A stretch of 64,000 bases of DNA, taken from assembly GCA_016711205.1 (NCBI GenBank), contig JADJTM010000001.1:1302001-1366000 (forward strand). Reading direction: 5' to 3'. Below are positions 37,527 to 48,621 of this stretch, piece after piece. A program made the translations under genes and the position numbers. Within the stretch, counting starts at the first letter, position 1. Each line of letters starts with the position of its first letter. The notes under the pieces were generated by a model, which was given only the letters and a program-made list of their open reading frames with translations, was not told where the DNA came from and did no database searches. Origin of the DNA: Micropruina sp. GTDB lineage: Bacteria; Actinomycetota; Actinomycetes; Propionibacteriales; Propionibacteriaceae.

Positions 37527-38768
37527 ATGACTTCATCCAGCCCGGCCGATTTCGGCCGCGTTGACCCTGACGGCACGGTGTACGTCCGCACAGCTGAGGG
37601 CGAACGCAGCGTCGGCCAGATTCCGGACGTCACCGAGTCGGAGGCGATGGCCTTCTACACCAGACGCTTCGATTCGCTGGAGCTGGAGGTCAGCCTGCTG
37701 GAGCGCCGCATCGCCTCCGGCGCGCTGTCACCCGAAGAAGCGCGGCACAGCATCCACACGGTCACCGGCAATGTGACCGGCGCCAACGCGGTCGGCGACC
37801 TGGACGCTCTGGCGGCCCGACTGACGGCGCTGGCCCCGGTGCTGGCGCAGGCCTCCGAGGCGCGCAAGGCCGAGCGGGCCAAGCAGGCAGAGGCCACCAA
37901 GGCGACCAAGGAGACCATGGTCGGCGAGGCCGAACAGCTGGCGCAGGGCAACGACTGGCGCGGCGGCGTCAACCGGTTCCGCTCCCTGCTCGATGAGTGG
38001 AAGGCACTCCCCCGCATCGACCGGGCGACCGACGACGACCTGTGGCACCGGTTCTCGACGGCCCGCACCACCTACACCCGGCGCCGCAAGGCCCAGTTCG
38101 CCGAGCAGGCCGAGAAGCGCGACAGCGCCCGTCAGCTCAAGGAGCAGATCATCGCCGAGGCGCGTCCGCTGGCCGAGTCGACCGACTGGGGGCCGACGTC
38201 CGGGGCTTTCCGCGACCTGATGGCCCGCTGGAAGGCGGCCGGGGCGGCGCCCCGTGAGGTGGACGACGCTCTGTGGGCGGAGTTCCGCGGCCTGCAGGAC
38301 CAGTTCTTCAACGCGCGCACCACCACCCAGTCGCAGCAGGACGAGGAGTTCAAGGCCAACCTCGACGCCAAGGAGGCGTTGCTGGTCAAGGCCGAGGCCG
38401 AGATCGTGCCGGTCACCGACCTGGCCGAATCCCGGGCCGCGTTCCGCACTTTCGTCGAGCAGTTCAACGCGCTGGGCAAGGTGCCCCGCGAGTCGATGCG
38501 GGGGCTCGACAACCGGGTCCGCGCGATCGAGAACGCCGTCCGTCAGGCCGAGGACGCCGAGTGGAAGCGCACCGACCCCGAGGCGCGCGCCCGCGCCGAA
38601 GAGACCGTCGCGATGCTGAGCAGCGAGATCGACAAGCTGGCCGAGAAGATCACCAAGGCCGAGGCCCGCGGCGACCAGAAGTCCGCCGACAAGGCCCGCG
38701 ACTCGATCACCACCTACCAGAGCTGGCTCGATCAGGCACGCACCACGCTGGCCGACTTCAGCCGCTGA
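37527..38768 (+). CDS. DUF349-domain protein
   Basis: 413 residues, highly charged and mostly helical. The start GRVDPDGTVYVRTAEGERSV is typical of the actinobacterial family. Three DUF349 repeats are visible, each with a conserved Trp, at about 130-200 (DWRGGVNRFRSLLDEWKALP), 205-275 (DWGPTSGAFRDLMARWKAAG) and 285-350 (AESRAAFRTFVEQFNALGKV). A C-terminal coiled region ends the protein (EETVAMLSSEIDKLAEKITK). Function unknown. Start ATG 37527 was used; ATG 37518 is also possible. It is divergent from the hydrolase and convergent with rel. Confidence 0.88.
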   Translation: MTSSSPADFGRVDPDGTVYVRTAEGERSVGQIPDVTESEAMAFYTRRFDSLELEVSLLERRIASGALSPEEARHSIHTVTGNVTGANAVGDLDALAARLTALAPVLAQASEARKAERAKQAEATKATKETMVGEAEQLAQGNDWRGGVNRFRSLLDEWKALPRIDRATDDDLWHRFSTARTTYTRRRKAQFAEQAEKRDSARQLKEQIIAEARPLAESTDWGPTSGAFRDLMARWKAAGAAPREVDDALWAEFRGLQDQFFNARTTTQSQQDEEFKANLDAKEALLVKAEAEIVPVTDLAESRAAFRTFVEQFNALGKVPRESMRGLDNRVRAIENAVRQAEDAEWKRTDPEARARAEETVAMLSSEIDKLAEKITKAEARGDQKSADKARDSITTYQSWLDQARTTLADFSR

Positions 38769-38771
38769 GCT

Positions 38772-38792
38772 GGTACCAGGGCCACTGGTACC
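38772..38792. terminator. Hairpin between convergent DUF349 gene and rel
   Basis: GGTACCAG and CTGGTACC form an 8-bp stem with a 5-nt loop, in the 32-bp gap between two stop codons. It could serve both genes. There is no T-run. Confidence 0.45.
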
Positions 38793-38800
38793 GCGCGACA

Positions 38801-41122
<2,322 letters not shown>

Positions 41123-41331
41123 CCGTGTCCCTTCGGCTGGTCTGCATCATACTGCCGCGACGACCGGGAGCCGCGACCACGTTCGATGCCCGTGATCGGG
41201 CCTGCTCAGGCATCCGGCGCCAGGGTGGACATGGCAGGCGGATCTTCCATTCCGCCCCCTGCGCCCCGTCCAACCCAGCGGGTGGCCTCGTTGAACGACC
41301 AGACAGCCGTGCAACTGACGCCAGACGGCGC

Positions 41332-41871
41332 TCAGACGGTGACGACGGCCGAATAGTTGTCGATGCCGAGTTCGGCGAGCTTCTCGCGTCCGTTCAGAAA
41401 GCTGAGTTCCATCAGGACCGCGACGTGCACCAGGTCGGCGCCCAGTCGGTTGACCAGTGCCGCCGTCGCTCCCACGGTGCCGCCGGTGGCCAGCACATCG
41501 TCCACCACCAGCACCCGCGCTCCTGGCAGGATCGCGTCGGTCTTGACGGTCAGCGTCTCGTGGCCGTACTCGAGCGAGAACTGCTCCGAATACAGCTCGC
41601 CGGGCAGCTTGCCGGGCTTGCGGACGGGCACGAAACCGGCCCCCAGCTCGAGCGCGACCGGTGCGGCCAGAATGAACCCGCGAGCCTCCATGCCGACCAC
41701 CACGTCGATGCCCTCGGGAGCCAGCGCAACCAGCTCTTCGACGACCGCGCGCAGCCCCTGCGGGGAGGCCAACAGCGGCGTGATGTCCTTGAACACGACG
41801 CCCGGCTTGGGAAAGTCGGGAATGTCCTCGATCAGGTCGAGGATGAGGTGCCGGTTGTCGTCTGATCCCAC
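41332..41871 (-). CDS. apt: Adenine phosphoribosyltransferase
   Basis: 179 residues from GTG 41871. It salvages adenine to AMP with PRPP. The start HLILDLIEDIPDFPKPGVVF is followed by KDITPLLASPQGL, GMEARGFILAAPVALELGAG and the PRPP loop ARVLVVDDVLATGGTVGATA. The GTG lies 2 bp after the secF stop, so the gene is coupled to secF. The secF-apt-rel order is typical of actinobacteria. Confidence 0.95.
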   Translation of the reverse strand: MGSDDNRHLILDLIEDIPDFPKPGVVFKDITPLLASPQGLRAVVEELVALAPEGIDVVVGMEARGFILAAPVALELGAGFVPVRKPGKLPGELYSEQFSLEYGHETLTVKTDAILPGARVLVVDDVLATGGTVGATAALVNRLGADLVHVAVLMELSFLNGREKLAELGIDNYSAVVTV

Positions 41872-41873
41872 GG

Positions 41874-43106
41874 TTACTTCTTTCGCTTGGCTCGCGTGGT
41901 GTGGTTGGGCTGTACGCGGCTCTGCCGCGCCAGGTCGGTGGCGCTGACCAGTCCGAGCCGCTCGGGTTCGACCTCGTCCACCTCGGCCAGCGGACCCTCG
42001 CCGTCGGTGATCACCACCGACTTCTTCTTGGCAGTGGCTGTGCCTTTGTCGGTGTGCCGCTGGGCACGGCGCGCCAGCCGCTCGCGGTGCTCCTTCATCT
42101 CGGGCTCGGCCTCTTTCAGCTGCGCCAGCAGCGGCGCAGCGATGAAGATGGACGAGTAGGCGCCCGCGATCATGCCGACCAGCAGTGCCAGGCCGAGGTC
42201 TTTCAGCGGGCCGGTGCCGAGAATGAACGTGCCGGCGAAGGTGAGGGCCGCAACCGGCAGCACGCCGATGATCGTGGTGTTGATCGACCGGATCAGCACC
42301 TGATTGACCGCTGTGTTGGCCGCCTCGGAGTAGGTGAGCTTGCTGTTCTTCAGGTCGGCGGTGTTCTCGCGCACCTTGTCGAACACCACCACGGTGTCGT
42401 ACAGCGAGTAGCCCAGAATGGTCAGCACGCCGATCAGGGTGGCCGGGGTGACGGTGAAGCCGACCAGAGCGTAGACGCCGATGGTGATGATCAGGTCGTG
42501 CAGCAACGCGACGATCGCCGCGATCGCCATCTGGTAGTTGCGGAAGTATGCCCAGATCAACAGCGACACCAGCACCAGGAACACGCCCAGTGCGATCAGA
42601 GCCTGCTGCGTGATCATGGTGCCCCACGAGGCGCCGATCAGGCTGTAGCCGACCTCGTCGACCGGAATACCGCCCGCGGACGTCGCCAGCGCCTGCTTGA
42701 CCTGCGTGACCTCGTCCACGCTGAGGGATCGGGTCTGCACCCGGACCTGGTTCTGGCCGACCGAAATCACCTGGATGTCGTCGTTGTCGGGCAGGTTGAG
42801 CGCCTCGACGGCGCCGCGCAGCGTGTCGGGGGTGTCGGCCGTGACCGTGATCGGCACCGTGAAGTCGGCGCCGCCCTTGAACTCGATGCCCAGGTTCAGC
42901 CGCAGAACAGACAACGCCAGGATCGAAATCGCCAACAGCACGGCGGACACGATGTACCAACGCTTGCGGTTGCCGATGAAGTCGTAGCCGATCTCACCGG
43001 TGTACAGCTTGTGGGCGAAGCTGGACTTCTTGGTTCTGGACGTGGTCTTGGCGGGCTCGGGCGCGTCCAGCTGGTCGTCCGGAGCGCTCGTCTTGGTGCT
43101 CATCAC
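41874..43106 (-). CDS. secF: Protein translocase subunit SecF
   Basis: 410 residues with six membrane segments. The N-terminal cytoplasmic stretch is charged, then WYIVSAVLLAISILALSVLR is the first membrane helix, followed by NLGIEFKGGADFTVPITVTA. The conserved SecF motif is LTILGYSLYDTVVVFDKVRE, and helices 4-6 carry INTTIIGVLPVAALTFAGTF. The C-terminal tail of about 90 residues is long and charged. With SecD it uses proton motive force to help Sec export. The ATG overlaps the secD stop. Confidence 0.95.
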   Translation of the reverse strand: MMSTKTSAPDDQLDAPEPAKTTSRTKKSSFAHKLYTGEIGYDFIGNRKRWYIVSAVLLAISILALSVLRLNLGIEFKGGADFTVPITVTADTPDTLRGAVEALNLPDNDDIQVISVGQNQVRVQTRSLSVDEVTQVKQALATSAGGIPVDEVGYSLIGASWGTMITQQALIALGVFLVLVSLLIWAYFRNYQMAIAAIVALLHDLIITIGVYALVGFTVTPATLIGVLTILGYSLYDTVVVFDKVRENTADLKNSKLTYSEAANTAVNQVLIRSINTTIIGVLPVAALTFAGTFILGTGPLKDLGLALLVGMIAGAYSSIFIAAPLLAQLKEAEPEMKEHRERLARRAQRHTDKGTATAKKKSVVITDGEGPLAEVDEVEPERLGLVSATDLARQSRVQPNHTTRAKRKK

Positions 43107-44827
43107 GCCTCCTTCGCGGTGGCCACGACGCCTGCTGAGGCCTTGGCCGGACGCCGTCGATGGAGCGGCGGTTGACGTTTGGCGCCCAGATGATCGGGCT
43201 CGAAGCCGGAGAAGCGGCGGCCCTCACCGAAGTACTTCGTTCGGCCCAGCAGCGACACCAGCGGTTTGGTGAAGAAGAAGACCACCGCGATGTCGATCAG
43301 CGTGGTCAGGCCCAGGGTGAAGGCGAAGCCCTTGACGGCGCCGATGGCCAGAATGAACAGCACCAGGGCCGACAGCAGCGACACCCCGTCCGCGACCAGA
43401 ATGGTCTGCCGGCTGCGTTCCCAGCCGATCTCGATCGCGCTGCGCAGCGTACGGCCGTCGCGCACCTCGTCGCTGATTCGTTCGAAGTAGATGATGAACG
43501 AGTCGGCGGTGATACCGATGGCAACGATCAGGCCCGCCACACCCGGCAGGTTGAGAGCGAAGCCCATCGCCTGGCCCAGCAGCACCACGAAGGCGTAGGT
43601 GACGCCGAAGGCAACCACCAGGCTGCTGACCACCACCACCGAGAGCGCGCGGTAGTAGACGATGCTGTAGGCGACCACCAGGATCAGGCCGATGATGCCG
43701 GCGATGATGCCGGCCTCCAACTGCTCGCCGCCGAGCTTGGCCGACACGTTGTCGACGCTGGAGACGTCGAAGGCCAGTGGGAGGGCGCCGTACTTGAGCA
43801 CGTTGGCCAGCTCGGTGGCCGACTGCTGGGTGAAGGATCCCTCGATCTGGGCCCGTCCACCGGCGATCGCGGTGCTCACGTAGGGGGCGCTGATCACGTC
43901 GCCGTCCAGCACGATCGCGAACTGGTTCTGCGGGCTGGTCTTGGTCGAGATGGCCTTGGTGACCGTCTCGAAGGTCGCGGCACCGGCGCTGTTGAACTCG
44001 AGGGTGACGATCCAGCTGACCTGACCCTGCGGAATGCCCGCTGCGGCCTGGGTGAGTTCGCTGCCGGAGATCACCGCCGGCGAGAGCAGGTACTTGACGG
44101 TGCCGCCCGAGTCGCAGGTGATCAGGGGCTGGTCGGACACGTCGGGAAAGTCGTCGCCGCACTGGAAGTTCGTGAAGTCGCTCTGGTCGCGCTCGGAGGG
44201 GGTCCAGTCGAGCACCTGCTGGGTGGTCGGCGGGGTGGGGCCGGCGACGGTCGGACGGGGACTGGGCACCGGGGTGGGCAGACCCGGGAGCGGCCGCTCG
44301 TTCACCGACGGGGAGGCGGTGGCGGTGGGCACGGGCTCGGCGGTCGCGGTGGCGACGGGCTGCGTGGCCGCAGGCTCGGTCGCGGCCGGCTCGGTGGCAC
44401 CGTCAGTGGGTTGCACGGTCGGCTGCGGGGTGGCCGTCGAGACGGTCTCTTGCGCGTAAACCAGCCTGAAGTAGAGCTGGGCGGTCTGGCCGACCATGCG
44501 CACCAGTTCGTCCTGCTGGACGTTGGGCACGCTGACGATGATCTGCCGGTCGCCCGACGTGGTCACCTCGGACTCGCCGACGCCGATCGAATCGACGCGC
44601 TGCTGAATGATGGAGCGGGCCAGTTCGAGGCTGGCCGGATCGACCGTCCCTTCGCCGGTGGTGTTGCTGGCGGTCAGCGTGATGGTCGTTCCGCCGCGAA
44701 GGTCGAGGCCCAGCTTGGGGGTCCAGACACCGCCGAGCGCCATCAATCCGAACAGGCTCGCCGACGCAAGCAGAAAGATGATCAGGGTGCGCAGGGGATG
44801 GCTGTGATGCCTACTTGTCGTTGCCAC
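43103..44827 (-). CDS. secD: Protein translocase subunit SecD
   Basis: 574 residues with six membrane segments. The first is LRTLIIFLLASASLFGLMAL, followed by GLDLRGGTTITLTASN. The outer loop carries a Pro/Thr/Ala-rich low-complexity insert (about 125-195, TATPQPTVQPTDGATEPAAT), common in actinobacterial SecD. The P1-domain end ISAPYVSTAIAGGRAQIEGS and the membrane signature VAGLIVAIGITADSFIIYFE, then RISDEVRDGRTLRSAIEIGW, are clear. It lies 20 bp after yajC and overlaps secF. Confidence 0.95.
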   Translation of the reverse strand: MATTSRHHSHPLRTLIIFLLASASLFGLMALGGVWTPKLGLDLRGGTTITLTASNTTGEGTVDPASLELARSIIQQRVDSIGVGESEVTTSGDRQIIVSVPNVQQDELVRMVGQTAQLYFRLVYAQETVSTATPQPTVQPTDGATEPAATEPAATQPVATATAEPVPTATASPSVNERPLPGLPTPVPSPRPTVAGPTPPTTQQVLDWTPSERDQSDFTNFQCGDDFPDVSDQPLITCDSGGTVKYLLSPAVISGSELTQAAAGIPQGQVSWIVTLEFNSAGAATFETVTKAISTKTSPQNQFAIVLDGDVISAPYVSTAIAGGRAQIEGSFTQQSATELANVLKYGALPLAFDVSSVDNVSAKLGGEQLEAGIIAGIIGLILVVAYSIVYYRALSVVVVSSLVVAFGVTYAFVVLLGQAMGFALNLPGVAGLIVAIGITADSFIIYFERISDEVRDGRTLRSAIEIGWERSRQTILVADGVSLLSALVLFILAIGAVKGFAFTLGLTTLIDIAVVFFFTKPLVSLLGRTKYFGEGRRFSGFEPDHLGAKRQPPLHRRRPAKASAGVVATAKEA

Positions 44828-44847
44828 GAGCAGTTACGCCTTAAGGG

Positions 44848-45328
44848 TCACTTCTGGGTGGTCGGGCCGGTGCCGTCGTCGGTCGCCGGGCGCTCGCTGC
44901 CAGAAGGCTTCGGATCGTTGAAGTCGGACGGCTCGATGGTGTCGAAGGGGTTGGTGCTCTGTGGGTTCGCGAACGGGCTGTCGTGCGTGCCCTCGTGGGC
45001 CGCGTCGACCGGCTCGTCGATGTCGGTGGGCTCGGTCGTCGTCGGAGTACTCGAACTCGTCGTCCTCGGGCTTGAGCGTCTTGACCACGGCCTGCTTGAT
45101 CACGGTCATCTCGATGCCCGGGGCGATCTCGATGATGGCCTGACGCTCGCCGAGGTGCCGGATGGTGCCGAACACGCCCGAGGACAGCATGATGCGCGCC
45201 CCGGGTGCGAGGGAGTTGGTCATCTCGGTCTGCTGCTTGGCCCGCTTCTGCTGCGGACGAATCAGCAGAAAGTAGAACGCGGCGCCCATCAGCACCAGCA
45301 TCAGGACGGTGCTACCCATGTCACCCAT
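44848..45328 (-). CDS. yajC: Preprotein translocase subunit YajC, frameshifted in the tail
   Basis: YajC binds SecDF. The conserved part is intact: STVLMLVLMGAAFYFLLIRP (membrane helix), QQKRAKQQTEMTNSLAPGAR and IMLSSGVFGTIRHLGERQAI. After the acidic EFEYSDDD the current frame reads an arginine/histidine-rich tail ending at 44834. Removing one base near 45034-45035 gives an acidic tail (EPTDIDEPVDAAHEGTHDSP, then FANPQSTNPFDTIEPSDFND) with stop at 44848. The span is 481 nt, one base too many. The acidic tail is far more natural. Start ATG 45328 has GAAAG upstream. The 172 bp to ruvB hold no gene. Confidence 0.85.
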
Positions 45329-45500
45329 TGGATTTCTTTCACTAGACCGGCATCGCGGCGGCATGGCCACCGACGCACAACTCTAGCCGAGGCGACCAGA
45401 AAGCTTGGCCTCGACGCGGGCCGGACGCCGATCGGACGTGCTGAGCGGGGCACCGGAGCCTGGACGCCGACGGCCGACAGTCACCGGGACAGGGAGGTGG

Positions 45501-46535
45501 TCAGCCGCCGAACAGGTCGGGTTCCACGCTGCTCGGCATGGTCAGCCCGAGGTGGGCCCAGCCACGGGCGGTCGCGACCCGACCACGGGGCGTCCGCATC
45601 AAAAAGCCCTGCCGCACCAGGAACGGCTCGGCGACCTCTTCAACGGTTTCGCGCTCTTCGCCCACGGCCATGGCCAGCGTCGACAGGCCGACCGGGCCGC
45701 CGTTGAAGCGCTCACACAGCGCCGACAGCACGGCGCGGTCGAGCCGGTCGAGGCCGAGTTCGTCCACCTCGTACAGCTCCAGTGCGGCGGCCGCGACCGC
45801 GGGCGTCAGCCGGCCGTCCGCCCGCACCTGGGCATAATCGCGGACGCGCCGCAGCAGCCGGTTCGCGATCCGGGGGGTGCCGCGCGAGCGGGACGCGATC
45901 ACCTCGTCGGTGCCGGCCGACAAGCTGATGCCGAGCAGCCGCGACGAACGTTGGACGATGCCGCGCAGGGCCGGCGTGTCGTAGAAGTCGAGCTGCCCGG
46001 TGAACCCGAACCGGTCACGCAGCGGGCCCGGCAGCAACCCGGCCCGGGTGGTGGCGCCGACCAGGGTGAACGGCGGAATCTCCAGCGGGATCGCGGTCGC
46101 ACCGGGGCCCTTGCCGACCACCACGTCGACCCGGAAGTCCTCCATGGCCAGGTAGAGCATCTCTTCGGCCGGACGCGACATGCGATGGATCTCGTCGAGG
46201 AAGAACACCTCGCCCGAGGTCAGCCCCGACAGGATCGCGGCCAGGTCGCCGGCGTGCTGAATGGCGGGCCCGGACGAAATGCGGATCGGTGCGCCCATTT
46301 CGGCGGCGATGATCATCGCCAGGGTGGTCTTGCCCAGCCCGGGCGGCCCCGACAACAGCACATGATCGGGAACCATGCCGCGGTGCCGGGCGGCGTCCAG
46401 CACCAGGCCGAGCTGGTCACTGACCCGTTGCTGACCGGCGAACTCCGCAAGGCTGACAGGCCGCAGCGCCGACTCGGCGACCGCGTCCTCGTCGTGGACG
46501 TGCGGGTCCATCGGGTCTTCGTCGGCGCGCGTCAT
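45501..46535 (-). CDS. ruvB: Holliday junction branch migration ATPase RuvB
   Basis: 344 residues. AAA+ motor of the RuvABC resolvasome: ALRPVSLAEFAGQQRVSDQL, Walker A VLLSGPPGLGKTTLAMIIAA, Walker B EVFFLDEIHRMSRPAEEMLY, sensor LVGATTRAGLLPGPLRDRFG and the C-terminal winged helix (EPFLVRQGFLMRTPRGRVAT). The ATG overlaps the ruvA stop as ATGA. Confidence 0.97.
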   Translation of the reverse strand: MTRADEDPMDPHVHDEDAVAESALRPVSLAEFAGQQRVSDQLGLVLDAARHRGMVPDHVLLSGPPGLGKTTLAMIIAAEMGAPIRISSGPAIQHAGDLAAILSGLTSGEVFFLDEIHRMSRPAEEMLYLAMEDFRVDVVVGKGPGATAIPLEIPPFTLVGATTRAGLLPGPLRDRFGFTGQLDFYDTPALRGIVQRSSRLLGISLSAGTDEVIASRSRGTPRIANRLLRRVRDYAQVRADGRLTPAVAAAALELYEVDELGLDRLDRAVLSALCERFNGGPVGLSTLAMAVGEERETVEEVAEPFLVRQGFLMRTPRGRVATARGWAHLGLTMPSSVEPDLFGG

Positions 46536-47131
46536 TTGGCCAGGCTTCGCAGGGCGGCCCGCATCAGCACGGCGACCGGGGTGGACGGGTCGGCCTCGAT
46601 GAGCCCGGCGACGCTGTCGCAGGCCCGCTCGGCGTCACGCGACGACCAGCCCAGACCCTCCAGCCCGCCCTTGACCTGCTCGCGCCAGATCAGCGGCACC
46701 GGTTGCGCGGACGGCGGACCGACCGCGGCCAGCGCATTGATCTTGTCCTTGAGCTCGATCACCAGCCGCTGGGCGCCCTTGACGCCGATGCCGGGCACCT
46801 TGGTCAGGGCGGCGATGTTCTCGGCGGCGATCGCGGCGCGCAGGGCGTCCGGGGTGAGCACCGAGACCACCGCCTGGGCGATCTTGGGTCCGATGCCGCC
46901 GGCCGATTGGACGAGCTCGAAACAGTCCCGCTCGTCGGCGTCGGCGAAACCGTAGAGAGTCAGGGAATCCTCGCGCACCACCAGCGAGGTGGCGAGCGTG
47001 GCCGGTTGGCCGAGCCGCACCGAACCTGCCGTGGACGGCGAGCACAGGGCCTTGACGCCGAAGCCGTTGAGGTCGAGCACCACCCAGGTGGGCCCGGCGG
47101 CGATCACCGTGCCGCTGAGCTGAGCGATCAT
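46532..47131 (-). CDS. ruvA: Holliday junction DNA helicase subunit RuvA
   Basis: 199 residues from ATG 47131. The N-terminal OB domain begins MIAQLSGTVIAAGPTWVVLD. The two helix-hairpin-helix motifs are in SAGGIGPKIAQAVVSVLTPD and LTKVPGIGVKGAQRLVIELK. The C-terminal RuvB-binding three-helix domain is LGWSSRDAERACDSVAGL to VAVLMRAALRSLAK. It overlaps ruvC (ATGA) and ruvB (ATGA), a fully coupled ruvCAB unit. Confidence 0.96.
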   Translation of the reverse strand: MIAQLSGTVIAAGPTWVVLDLNGFGVKALCSPSTAGSVRLGQPATLATSLVVREDSLTLYGFADADERDCFELVQSAGGIGPKIAQAVVSVLTPDALRAAIAAENIAALTKVPGIGVKGAQRLVIELKDKINALAAVGPPSAQPVPLIWREQVKGGLEGLGWSSRDAERACDSVAGLIEADPSTPVAVLMRAALRSLAK

Positions 47132-47724
47132 GCGCCCCGCCTCTGATCTCCGCGGCCCGAATCGCCCGGGCCCGAATCGCCCAGCCGCGGATCGCCCAGC
47201 CGCGGATCGCCGCGCCGTGCCCGGTCCAGGGCCGCCGCCACCCGGGCCTGACCGGCACCACGCCACAGCTGACAGATCGCCAACGCGACCGCATCGGCTG
47301 CATCCGCCGGTTTGGGCGCCTCGGCCAGCCTGAGCACGCGGGTGACCATCACGCCGATCTGGGCCTTGTCGGCCCGTCCGGAGCCGGTGATCGCGGCCTT
47401 GACCTCGCTGGGCGTGTGCTGGCGCACCGGCAGCCGATGCCGCGCCGCCACCAGCATGGTGACCCCGGCAGCCTGTGCGGTGCCGATCACGGTCATCGTG
47501 TTGTGCTGGCTGAACACGCGCTCGACGGCGATCACGTCGGGCTTGTGCCGGCCGATCCACTGCTCCAGCTCGGTCTCGATGGCCAGCAGCCGCAGTGGCA
47601 GGTCGGCGTCGGACGGGGTACGGATCACCCCCGCCTCGACCAAAGTGAGCGGGCGCCCGGGGACACCGTCGACGACACCGACCCCGCAGCGGGTCAGCCC
47701 CGGATCGACCCCCAACACACGCAT
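47128..47724 (-). CDS. ruvC: Crossover junction endodeoxyribonuclease RuvC
   Basis: 198 residues from ATG 47724. It cuts Holliday junctions. Catalytic acidic residues lie in RVLGVDPGLTRCGVGVVDGV, VIAVERVFSQHNTMTVIGTA and the C-terminal PADAADAVALAICQLWRGAG. The last ~30 residues are an unusual tail of repeated Gly-Asp units (RRGDPRLGDPRLGDSGPGDS). The tail is encoded by near-identical repeats at about 47152-47215. GTG 47730 is an alternative start. Confidence 0.95.
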   Translation of the reverse strand: MRVLGVDPGLTRCGVGVVDGVPGRPLTLVEAGVIRTPSDADLPLRLLAIETELEQWIGRHKPDVIAVERVFSQHNTMTVIGTAQAAGVTMLVAARHRLPVRQHTPSEVKAAITGSGRADKAQIGVMVTRVLRLAEAPKPADAADAVALAICQLWRGAGQARVAAALDRARRGDPRLGDPRLGDSGPGDSGRGDQRRGA

Positions 47725-47852
47725 CGCCACGCTCTTTCGCCAGCCGAACAGATGTTCGGATACTAGCGAAGGAGCCACCGATGGCCGGTTGCGGCACGCC
47801 CGGCGCGAGCACTCGACCAGCGAGTTCGACAGGCACGAGCTCTCGATCGGCG

Positions 47853-47931
47853 TCGCGAAATGACGACCGATCTGGACGACCTCCCGCCTTGGTGAGGCGC
47901 ACCCCGTCCGGGATCGGTCGTCATTTCGCGA
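47853..47931. repeat. Perfect 20-bp inverted repeat
   Basis: TCGCGAAATGACGACCGATC at 47853-47872 and its exact complement at 47912-47931 flank a 39-nt loop. It lies upstream of ruvC and beside array 3. It may be an operator-like dyad or a small mobile element; neither side shows a gene. Confidence 0.7.
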
Positions 47932-47970
47932 GGACGGCCGGGGGTCTCGACCAAACAGGGACCGGCGGCG

Positions 47971-48600
47971 GAGATCCCGGCATTCGCCGGGATGACGGGG
48001 GGTGGGGGTCGCCGGGGGGTGACGGGGAGCGCGGGGGTGAGGGGCAGCGCGGACCTTGAGCGATCCGTCATCCCGGCGGACGACGGGATCTCACGCAGCC
48101 GCCAGCAAGCGCACGTATGAAGCAGAAACCTCCCCGGTAACCCAGGTATCGACACGTGCGACCAACGCGGGCAGGAGCAGAGATCCCGGCATTCGCCGGG
48201 ATGACGGGGAGCGCCGGGATGACGGGGAGCGCCGGGATGACGGGCAGCGCGGGCAGGCGCAGAGATCCCGGCATTCGCCGGGATGACGGGGAGCACGGGA
48301 TGACGGGGAGGGCCGGAATGACGGGCAGCGCGGACCTCGAGGGATCCGTCATCCCGGCGGACGCCGGGATCTCACGCAGCCGCCAGCAAGCGCACGTATG
48401 AAGCGCAACCCTCCCCGATAACCCAGGTATCGACACGCTCGACCAACGCGGGCAGGAGCAGAGATCCCGGCATTCGCCGGGATGACGGGGAGCACGAGGA
48501 TGACGGGCAGGTGGGGAGATCCCGGCATTCGCCGGGATGACGGCATTCGCCGGGATGACGGGGTCGCCGGGATGACGGGGAGCGCCGGGATGACGGCGTT
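47971..48600. repeat. Family A repeat array 3 with internal 141-bp duplication
   Basis: The 897-bp gap between ruvC and yebC has no supported gene. Full or near-full family A units start at about 47971, 48066, 48180, 48262, 48347, 48461, 48516 and 48541, in both orientations, with GCCGGGATGACGGGGAGC half-units between. The stretch 48066-48206 recurs at 48347-48487, with the same length and roughly 95 percent identity by eye. The duplicated stretch includes unique sequence such as GCCAGCAAGCGCACGTATGA. Confidence 0.85.
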
Positions 48601-48621
48601 CGCTGGGGTGGCCAACAGCGC

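Noticed and set aside
36757..37536. Longer start for the metallo-hydrolase
   Set aside because: Residues before GTG 37464 are not conserved and would overlap the start of the divergent DUF349 gene.
41123..41331. RNA gene or riboswitch between rel and apt
   Set aside because: No tRNA-like fold, T-run hairpin or known riboswitch core was seen.
47725..48621. Open frames between ruvC and yebC, including one at 47781 with a GAAGGAG upstream
   Set aside because: The translated product soon runs into family A repeat sequence and shows no conserved domain.
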